NCBI GenBank assembly: GCA_029939505.1
Contig: JAOZSV010000022.1
Coordinates: forward strand, 1-35,826
From: Thiotrichaceae bacterium
GTDB lineage: Bacteria > Pseudomonadota > Gammaproteobacteria > Beggiatoales > Beggiatoaceae
DNA: 35,826 nucleotides
Direction: 5' to 3'
Position 1 is the first letter of the stretch. Every line of letters starts with the position of its first letter. The notes beneath the pieces are model-generated. The model saw only the letters and a list, made by a program, of their open reading frames with translations. It had not been told where the DNA came from and made no database searches. The position numbers and the translations under genes are program-made. Below, piece by piece: positions 17,210 through 23,282 of the stretch.

Positions 17210-18784
17210 TTACATTAGGCTAATGGCATAATACATAATACCTCCAATGAATCCAGAGATTGGCACTGTAATTAACCAAGCAGTTATAATCTTGGTTAGC
17301 ATTTTTCCTCTAATATACTGCTTTCTTTTAATTTTCGCCAGTTTTTTCATCTCTTTCTTAGAAAACTCTATTTCGCCACTGGTTTTCACCTTCTTTAATC
17401 TTTCTTCTTTTTTTGCCATCCGATTTAAAAGTTGCGTTCTTTCATTCTCATCTTCTAAATCAGTCAACTTGTTGTTCCACTTGAGCAGTTTTTTATTGAT
17501 GGATTTAATATGATGTGCCTTTACCCCTTCAATTTCATCTTTATACTTATAGTAGAGATAGTAGCGTAAATAACCCACTCCAAAAACACCACCAATGGCA
17601 ATATGTGTAGAACTCACAGGTAGTCCTAATGTTGAGGCAATAATCACAACAACGGCTGAAGACATGGCAACTGACCAAGCTCTTGTTTGATCAAGATCAG
17701 TGATTTCACTGCCCACAACTTTAATCAGTTTAGAACCATAAATGGCTAATCCAAGCGCAATGCCTAACGCGCCAACCACCATTACCCAAAGTGGAATAGC
17801 CGCGTTTTTAGCAATTTCGCCACTTTGTATGGTGTCATAAATGGCCGAAACGGGGCCAATCGCATTGGCGACATCATTAGCACCATGTGCAAAACATAAA
17901 AGTGCAGCCGCAAAAATAAGGGGAATGTTGAAAAGTTGGTTAATATCAGCTTTCTCATTAGATAGCCGTTGAGAGGCTTTAAGAATAAGCGGTTTTATAA
18001 TCAGATAAGTGACTATGCTAGATATGGCACCTATGAGCAAGGCGGTTGTGAAATCAAGTTTCACTATTTTTTTAAAGCCTTTAAGTGCTAAATAAGTGAT
18101 AAAAGCAAAACTCATTATGGCAATTAAAAATGGCACCACCTTTTTGGCGGATTCAAGCGTATCTTCTTTATGAAAGATTCTGTCTTGAATGATATAGAGA
18201 AATAGGGCGGCAACAATTCCACCTAAAACGGGAGAAATGATCCAACTGGCTGCAATTTTTGCCATTATTGCCCAGTTCACAATGTCCCAACTACCTGATG
18301 CAAGACTGGCACCTATAATACCACCTACAATAGAATGTGTCGTCGAAACGGGGAATCCCACGGCGGTGGCTATATTGAGCCATAACGCGCCACCTAAAAG
18401 CGCGGCTAACATGATCGAAATAAAAACATTGGAATCAGTGATCAAGTTAGGATCAATAATGCCTTTGTTAATAGTGCTAACCACATCTCCTCCAGCAATT
18501 AATGCACCACTGGCTTCAAAAAAGGCGGCAATGATAATAGCACCTGTCAATGTGAGTGCCTTAGAGCCCACCGCAGGACCAACATTGTTGGCAACATCAT
18601 TCGCACCAATGTTCAAAGCCATATAGCCGCCAACCATGGTGACAAATGCTAGGAATAGCATACCTTGAGTATCAATCAAGGTGTATAACATCACTGTAAT
18701 TAGGAACAGTATTGCGAGACCCAGTTTGTAAAATTCGTTGCTCATTTTACTTTTTTTGCTTTGAATATTGATTTTATTCGTCAT
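17210..18784 (-). CDS. Inorganic phosphate transporter, PiT family
   Basis: This is an inner-membrane phosphate:cation symporter of 524 residues. The duplicated PiT signature is visible in each half: GANDVANNVGPAVGSKALT near residue 60 and HGANDVANAIGPVSAIYD near residue 295. Each lies in hydrophobic repeats, together with two 'GxPVSTTH'-like segments (GFPVSTTHSIVGG and GLPVSSTHIAIGG). A charged, coiled-coil-like insert of about 80 residues precedes the last membrane helix. The start at 18784 has AGGAG about 12 nt upstream, and an alternative ATG lies 13 codons inside. No PhoU-like (DUF47) partner gene is adjacent. Large sulfur bacteria handle much phosphate and polyphosphate, but no specific role can be read from this sequence. 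Confidence 0.93.
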   Translation of the reverse strand: MTNKINIQSKKSKMSNEFYKLGLAILFLITVMLYTLIDTQGMLFLAFVTMVGGYMALNIGANDVANNVGPAVGSKALTLTGAIIIAAFFEASGALIAGGDVVSTINKGIIDPNLITDSNVFISIMLAALLGGALWLNIATAVGFPVSTTHSIVGGIIGASLASGSWDIVNWAIMAKIAASWIISPVLGGIVAALFLYIIQDRIFHKEDTLESAKKVVPFLIAIMSFAFITYLALKGFKKIVKLDFTTALLIGAISSIVTYLIIKPLILKASQRLSNEKADINQLFNIPLIFAAALLCFAHGANDVANAIGPVSAIYDTIQSGEIAKNAAIPLWVMVVGALGIALGLAIYGSKLIKVVGSEITDLDQTRAWSVAMSSAVVVIIASTLGLPVSSTHIAIGGVFGVGYLRYYLYYKYKDEIEGVKAHHIKSINKKLLKWNNKLTDLEDENERTQLLNRMAKKEERLKKVKTSGEIEFSKKEMKKLAKIKRKQYIRGKMLTKIITAWLITVPISGFIGGIMYYAISLM

Positions 18785-19271
18785 TTCTTCGCTAATCTCC
18801 TAAAAAATTGTCCTATACAAAGCTAAAGCGTTGGACTCCAATTGTACTCTTTTTGAGCAAACACTAGTGTTGGAAGGCGGAAATTCCCAGACCATTTTAA
18901 AGGCAAAGAAATCCGATTTTTTGAAAAAATCGGATTTCTCAATGGTCTGAAGATTTCCGCCTAGTATCTGCAAGGGCAGCTGTTATTATCATCAATTAAT
19001 CTCGTTTTAAACTCCAACCGTAAAAGGATTGATTAATGGATGTTACGCAAAGCGATTCTATTTTAGAAATCCGATTTTTTGAAAGGATTTCTTAAACATC
19101 TTGGAAACATAGTGCGTAACATCAGTGATTAATGGATTGATCAAATTATATCATAAGTACATTCGAGGCTAAAGTTTTTCTTCAAAAAACGTAACTACTC
19201 AGCCTTGAAATCAATATACGGTTTAAGGTGATTTGATGATAACAAGCTGAAGCGTTTGATTAAAAATATTT
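18785..19271. repeat. Repeat cluster between the phosphate transporter gene and the CHASE2 gene
   Basis: There is no gene in these 487 bases. An AAAGCTAAAGCGTTGGACTCCAA element lies at about 18820-18842. A nested palindrome follows, with outer arms GGCGGAAATTCCCAGACCATT (18876-18896) and a near-complement (18941-18961). It encloses an AGAAATCCGATTTTTT hairpin (18907-18939). The composite at 19043-19110 is the inverted relative of the repeat at 1-150. At 19161-19215 there are partial TTCGAGGCTAAAG and GTAACTACTCAG elements. Confidence 0.75.
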
Positions 19272-20729
19272 TTAAAAATCAATCACTTGTCGTAGTTGAA
19301 CCGCTAACCAAGGACACGCAAAACTGAGCCAAATACCCTCTTTGAATAGCATAAAACTCAATGGGATCAGTGCGATTATCAAAAAAGCAGAATAGAGTGC
19401 TCCCCATAATTTGCCGTATTTGATGAGTAGAAAACTGGTTAGTACAATCAGTATTGTGGCAAATAATAATATCCACCAATTGGAAGGGGGATGCAAGATT
19501 CCGTATTGTAGCAATGATTGGATGCTATTGACTAAGACGAGCATTCCGGGCATCCAGCCTAACGGTGTTGCGTGCCAATCTCGCCCTTCTATATAACTGC
19601 CGCATAAGATGGTGATGCTGTCACGCAAAGGTTCGTCGCTGGCTCCTTTCTTCAGAATTTTGTTGGCAGACATGATGGTGAGTAAATCACGCCCGCCGGA
19701 GACAGAGGGTCGTGTTTCGCCCCCGCTTAAATACCAAGGAATAGTATAAAGAATACGGCGGCTGAGGCGTGTCGGGTGCAAGTCAAATACTAAATCTTTA
19801 GAAACTTGAAATTCTGTCGGTTTATGCTGTAACGCTTCGCTTGTCCATTTTTTGGGACTTTGCTGACAGTTGGGCAGAAAATAACTCAAGTGGTGGCGCA
19901 ACCGGCACGCGCTAGGGAGTGTATTGGGTTCCTCTTCTTCAACCAATAGTGCCGCTGTTAATAAGGGCATAGAGGGAATGATATCGGGGACATTTTGGGT
20001 GCAAGTCGTTGTCCATAAGTCCCAACGGCGCAATAGGCGATCATGTTCTCGTTCATATTCTGTGGTGGCCCAATAAATATGGGGGGAACGCATGACAATC
20101 TGATCTAAAAAAGTCGGGCGTTGTGCCAGATAATAGGGGGGCGTTTTTGGATCAAATGGTCTCATTCCCTTTGGTAAACGAAAAGTTCGTGCCAACAAAA
20201 TCGCCGGGCAATCCGATTCGCTACAATGTGTTTTTTCATATTGAGCCAAATAGTGCTGGAGGGCTAAATCATCGGGGTGTAAGCCCTCTTCTTGATGTGG
20301 TTGTTTGTCGATAGCAATATCCACAATAATCAATTTTGGCTGACCTTTAATTGCAAATTCTAATAATTTCAACAACTTATCGCGTGGTGTAAAAAAAGGT
20401 TCTCCCCAAGCTTGATAAGTGTCTTCATCAATATCCAATATGACAAAGGGCGGTGTATTTTCTTTAACCAAATCACCGCGATAAAGCGTCATCATCCAAT
20501 CAAGACTTAAATCCTCAATTTCCGCCACCCATTGCCCATGACGTAATCCAATCAATAGCAATGTAATTAACACGCCAAAAACGACGTTTTTATAAAATGG
20601 CGATAATCGTTGCCATAGTTTCTTGATAGAAGAAAAGAAAGGGGAAAATGGCCGAAAAATCCACCCTAATCCGTTAGCGATTTTTTTTAATAATGGTCGT
20701 GAAATCAGCCGCTTGAGTAATTTTTTCAT
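19272..20729 (-). CDS. CHASE2-domain membrane protein without output domain
   Basis: The 485 residues start with a basic cytoplasmic segment and one membrane helix (NVVFGVLITLLLIGL, about residues 49-64). An extracytoplasmic CHASE2 sensor-like domain (about 70-410) follows, with the diagnostic FVILDIDEDTY, LIIVDIAID and GWMPGMLVLVNSIQSLL segments. Three closely spaced C-terminal membrane helices end the protein. CHASE2 normally precedes a kinase, cyclase or phosphatase, but here the chain stops right after the helices, so any signal output must come from a partner. ATG 20729 has AAAGG about 8 nt upstream. No adjacent gene in the same orientation supplies an output domain. The ligand is unknown. 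Confidence 0.85.
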   Translation of the reverse strand: MKKLLKRLISRPLLKKIANGLGWIFRPFSPFFSSIKKLWQRLSPFYKNVVFGVLITLLLIGLRHGQWVAEIEDLSLDWMMTLYRGDLVKENTPPFVILDIDEDTYQAWGEPFFTPRDKLLKLLEFAIKGQPKLIIVDIAIDKQPHQEEGLHPDDLALQHYLAQYEKTHCSESDCPAILLARTFRLPKGMRPFDPKTPPYYLAQRPTFLDQIVMRSPHIYWATTEYEREHDRLLRRWDLWTTTCTQNVPDIIPSMPLLTAALLVEEEEPNTLPSACRLRHHLSYFLPNCQQSPKKWTSEALQHKPTEFQVSKDLVFDLHPTRLSRRILYTIPWYLSGGETRPSVSGGRDLLTIMSANKILKKGASDEPLRDSITILCGSYIEGRDWHATPLGWMPGMLVLVNSIQSLLQYGILHPPSNWWILLFATILIVLTSFLLIKYGKLWGALYSAFLIIALIPLSFMLFKEGIWLSFACPWLAVQLRQVIDF

Positions 20730-20887
20730 GTTTTGAACCTTTTAGAATTTAATGGAGTCCAACGCGATGGAGTCCAACGCTTTAGCTTTGGAAAGGACTC
20801 CAGAGTCAGAAACCAAGTTTCTTCAAGAAACTTGGTTTCTCAGAATTTAAAGCAGGTTATAAATCGGCTCTGATATAGTTTGGACAA
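20730..20887. repeat. Short palindromic repeats between the CHASE2 gene and xisI
   Basis: Two GGAGTCCAACGC units (about 20755-20782) run into a CTTTAGCTTTGG tail, the inverse of the element at 2951 and 18822. A hairpin with AGAAACCAAGTTTCTT arms follows at about 20809-20845. It lies just after the xisI stop and could serve as its terminator. Confidence 0.6.
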
Positions 20888-21220
20888 TTAACCAATAGCA
20901 AATCCAGTATATTGCCTTTTATAGGGCGCGTGAAAAGCCAATACGATGTCTTCTTTGGGAACACCTAATGCCACGAATTCATTTGCCATTCCGATTTCCG
21001 TACCATCATGCTGAATCCATATCTTGTCGTTTTTGAGATCGATATGCAATACGCACCCATAAGTACGTCGATTATTACGCCAACCGACATGAACTAATTG
21101 ATAATGATCATGTTTTTCATCAGTGATGATTTGTGTTTCAACATCATCATTAGATGAAAAATGTCTATATTTTTCAAGGAGCTTCTGAACGTGAACTCGG
21201 TATTTTTCTATGGTTTCCAT
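20888..21220 (-). CDS. xisI: XisI family protein
   Basis: The 110-residue protein closely fits the XisI family, known from cyanobacteria as a factor needed for fdxN element excision but widespread outside that context. Recognisable segments are the N-terminal YR..VQKLL, the central HYQLV.VGW...RR.YGC..HIDL.N.KIWIQHDGTE, and the C-terminal LGVP.EDIVLAFH....R.YT.FAIG. The start overlaps the end of xisH by 13 nt, indicating translational coupling. It is the last gene of the apparent five-gene - strand operon beginning at 22944. The molecular function is unknown. With XisH it may form a nuclease/regulator or toxin/antitoxin-like pair (inference). Confidence 0.9.
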   Translation of the reverse strand: METIEKYRVHVQKLLEKYRHFSSNDDVETQIITDEKHDHYQLVHVGWRNNRRTYGCVLHIDLKNDKIWIQHDGTEIGMANEFVALGVPKEDIVLAFHAPYKRQYTGFAIG

Positions 21221-21624
21221 TTTACAATGATCTGTTTTTCAATGTCATAGATAATTAAATTGAGTTGATAGTCTTCAATAGCCGTTTGGACAAATTTGAG
21301 CGTAAAAAAACTGTCAAAAGTATCCATTGGTACTGCCAAATAAAGACTCCGTTTTGGTTCTGTGTTTTTTAAAGCGAGACGATAATTCATAAATTGCCCC
21401 ACTGCCAAGTGGAAATCATAAATAGTGGAGGCACCGGAAAAACTTTTAATCTCAACTGCAATTTTCCGTTTCGCCTTTTCAGCTGCAATAATTTTTTCGG
21501 CTCCTAAATCAATGTACATTTCGACTCCGCCCACTCTTATAGAGAGCGGATCATCAGTAATTGTCCAGCCTTCCTTAATTAAGGATTCCTTAACAGTATC
21601 ATGGAAAATGTCTTTTGCTGGCAT
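21208..21624 (-). CDS. xisH: XisH family protein (restriction-endonuclease-like fold)
   Basis: The 138 residues match XisH: the MPAKDIFHD.VK.AL.KEGW.IT.DP N-terminus, the DLGAEK segment and the VEIKSFSG core. D39, E58 and K60 are arranged as in a PD-(D/E)xK nuclease site, so the protein may cleave DNA or may be a pseudo-nuclease. An AAGGGG Shine-Dalgarno overlaps the end of the preceding gene, whose stop is only 5 nt upstream, and xisI overlaps its 3' end. In cyanobacteria XisH and XisI are required together with XisF for excision of the fdxN element. Here no recombinase is present, so a different role in this operon is likely. Confidence 0.9.
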   Translation of the reverse strand: MPAKDIFHDTVKESLIKEGWTITDDPLSIRVGGVEMYIDLGAEKIIAAEKAKRKIAVEIKSFSGASTIYDFHLAVGQFMNYRLALKNTEPKRSLYLAVPMDTFDSFFTLKFVQTAIEDYQLNLIIYDIEKQIIVKWKP

Positions 21625-21629
21625 TGGTT

Positions 21630-21935
21630 TTAATTCCCCTTTATTAACGCTTTCCGCAATTCCCGCGCAGGGCCATAATTATTAGCAATATCAAAGACTT
21701 GTTGATAGTCTTCAAATGACCATTTGATACGATCTTGTTTTGCCAGCCATCCCGCTTGTAAGGTGCGACGCATTTTTTCAGGTAGAGTATTGTCTTTCAA
21801 CGGTTTGGGGTAATCGGGGAGTTTTGTTACTGCTTCAAATTCTAATTCCGTCGGCGGTTTGGCCTGATTGGCAGTGATGATGATCCAATTGGCTTGGTTC
21901 ATATCGTATTCGTCTTTCATTTCAAAATGATTCAT
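21630..21935 (-). CDS. 101-aa protein of unknown function in the toxin-antitoxin/Xis operon
   Basis: I do not recognise this protein. It is acidic to neutral with no signal peptide or membrane segment. It shows an N-terminal strand-like NWIIITAN, a Pro-rich middle (TKLPDYPKPLKDNTLPEKMRRTLQ) and a helical C-terminus (YQQVFDIANNYGPARELRKALIKGN). Its ATG overlaps the stop of the preceding gene as ATGA (21932-21935), and xisH starts 5 nt after its stop, so it is firmly part of the operon. A diverged fragment of a second copy of its C-terminus lies at 23002-23063, so this is a small gene family. It may be an antitoxin or adaptor (inference). Confidence 0.75.
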   Translation of the reverse strand: MNHFEMKDEYDMNQANWIIITANQAKPPTELEFEAVTKLPDYPKPLKDNTLPEKMRRTLQAGWLAKQDRIKWSFEDYQQVFDIANNYGPARELRKALIKGN

Positions 21936-22372
21936 AAGTTTTTCTCTGGCATTGACGTGAATTGTGACAATTGAACCGTTAAAACTTCAATTTGTTTTAT
22001 CATAATATCATCACAGCTAATTGCACATTCAAGTAATTCTTTAGTAATGCTATTAGGAAGTATGGCAAGCGTTCTGATTTCTCCAGAAAAATGTTTTGCA
22101 AGTAATTTAGCGGCGGTTAATTCAAAAAATTCATCAAGCCCAATCCAAGTATCCTTTTCTAAACAACATGAATTTTGAGGTAGAAAAAAATTAGGATACC
22201 GATTTTGGGTTTGACAACCCTGCTCTAAACCTTTGCAAGTCTCTTTAGAGGTTGTCTTAACAACAACATAGTACCCGACACTGCCATCATTTAGAACCAC
22301 TAAAATTTTTTTACCCATATTGCCATCAGAAAATCTAAACTGATCGTCAACCAATAATGTACCTGCTTTCAT
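21932..22372 (-). CDS. Putative toxin paired with a Panacea antitoxin
   Basis: The 146-residue protein is encoded directly behind a Panacea-domain gene with an ATGA overlap (22369-22372), the standard layout of Panacea toxin-antitoxin pairs. The N-terminus (MKAGTLLVDDQFRFSDGNMGKKILVVLND) and the C-terminal half (DTWIGLDEFFELTAAKLL, LAILPNSITKELLECAISCDDI) follow the strand and helix order of MazF/PemK-like RNases. The similarity is only a pattern. Five cysteines lie between residues 46 and 70 and near 117-120, unusual for that family. An unrelated new toxin fold is equally possible. The next gene also overlaps as ATGA. Confidence 0.65.
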   Translation of the reverse strand: MKAGTLLVDDQFRFSDGNMGKKILVVLNDGSVGYYVVVKTTSKETCKGLEQGCQTQNRYPNFFLPQNSCCLEKDTWIGLDEFFELTAAKLLAKHFSGEIRTLAILPNSITKELLECAISCDDIMIKQIEVLTVQLSQFTSMPEKNL

Positions 22373-22944
22373 AAATAATGACTCACTATTTCTTGATGTG
22401 CTTCGCTAAGTTCTCTGATGACTTCTTTTTCCGCAGAAGTTAATACATATTCATAAGGTATAAGATGTTGTTGTTTGCCTTCCTGAATATAGACCCGTTG
22501 CCAAGGTTTATGTTCTAAATGAGTTGCTTCGATTATTTCTTCGGCAGAAGTATCGTGATATTGATTCGCCAGATGTTCCATTAAACGAAGTTCACGTTGA
22601 CTAAAATAACATTTATCAAATTTTGCAATGGGTTTAATATAAATCATTAAGCCATTTTTGATTGGAATGGATTCAAATTGGATGCGACTGAGCATATCAG
22701 GTGCGGGCAGATCAAACTCTGCGTATAAATCCACTGGTACTGGACCCAAGGGCCAAGCATAGTAATTTAAACCCGTCACACTACGTCCAATTTGCTTATA
22801 ATGCTCAAAATCTAGGAAATACATTAATTTAAATAACTTGACTTTGCCACATTTTTGAGTATTTTGAGCAAAATAAACCATGGCATTAATCAACTTTTCA
22901 CGCTGATGATTTATTAGCAAACCGTGATGATGATGTTTAAGCAT
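22369..22944 (-). CDS. Panacea (SocA-like, DUF4065) antitoxin
   Basis: The 191 residues contain the Panacea domain: KLFKLMYFLDFEHYKQIGRSVTGL, then YYAWPLGPVPVDLYAE, and a C-terminal half with SAEEIIEATHLEHKPW and LTSAEKEVIREL. Panacea is known as a promiscuous antitoxin domain that neutralises many unrelated toxins encoded next to it. The ATG at 22944 is chosen because GAGG lies 8 nt upstream. A GTG at 22986 would add 14 residues with no Shine-Dalgarno. A run of four His follows the start codons (KHHHHG). It is the first gene of the operon Panacea-toxin-orf101-xisH-xisI. Confidence 0.88.
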   Translation of the reverse strand: MLKHHHHGLLINHQREKLINAMVYFAQNTQKCGKVKLFKLMYFLDFEHYKQIGRSVTGLNYYAWPLGPVPVDLYAEFDLPAPDMLSRIQFESIPIKNGLMIYIKPIAKFDKCYFSQRELRLMEHLANQYHDTSAEEIIEATHLEHKPWQRVYIQEGKQQHLIPYEYVLTSAEKEVIRELSEAHQEIVSHYL

Positions 22945-23001
22945 TTTATTAACCTCAAGTTTGCAGGACGAAGCGGAGTTTGCCACTTCGTCCGAAACAT
23001 T

Positions 23002-23063
23002 TTAATGTACTAACGCTTTCCGCAATTCCCGTGCAGGGCCATAATTATTAGCCAGGGCGAACA
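23002..23063 (-). pseudogene. C-terminal fragment of a second copy of the 101-aa gene
   Basis: In the - strand the frame reads VFALANNYGPARELRKALVH then TAA (stop 23002-23004), against VFDIANNYGPARELRKALIKGN in the intact gene. About 42 nt (23011-23052) match 21645-21686 with one mismatch. No matching upstream part remains, so this is a remnant of a duplicated or neighbouring module, placed just upstream of the Panacea gene. Confidence 0.7.
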
Positions 23064-23151
23064 CACAAATCATCAAAGATTTAATGCCTTATTCGTTTCC
23101 CCACCATTTGCTGTACTCAGGAGAGATTAATCATGACTCTTTTAACCAATG

Positions 23152-23277
23152 GTTCGGACCGTTTTTAAAAATTAGGGACGCTTATAATTATAACTTATTG
23201 AAATTTAAGCACTTTATAAGTTAAAATGAAAAATATAAAATGCGGTAATAACAACAAGTGACAAAAACGGTCCGAAC
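23152..23277. mobile_element. MITE-like element with 15-bp terminal inverted repeats
   Basis: GTTCGGACCGTTTTT (23152-23166) and its exact complement (23263-23277) flank about 96 bp of AT-rich non-coding DNA. The symmetry continues imperfectly about 7 nt outwards (CCAAT against ATTG). Size and structure fit a non-autonomous miniature element. It interrupts the continuation of a + strand ATG at 23133 that has a strong Shine-Dalgarno. Confidence 0.55.
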
Positions 23278-23282
23278 TATTG

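Larger units (their letters stand above)
22945..23282. other. Remnant-rich gap upstream of the Panacea operon
   Basis: This 338-base stretch has no intact gene. It contains a fragment of a second orf101-like gene (23002-23063), a + strand Shine-Dalgarno plus ATG that runs only a few codons (AGGAGAGATTAATCATG, 23118-23135) and a 126-bp element with inverted terminal repeats (23152-23277). The promoter of the - strand operon presumably lies between 22945 and about 23050. Confidence 0.6.

Noticed and set aside
20888-21624. XisH/XisI as part of a developmental excision element
   Set aside because: No XisF-type recombinase or attachment-site repeats were seen around the pair, so only the family names are kept.
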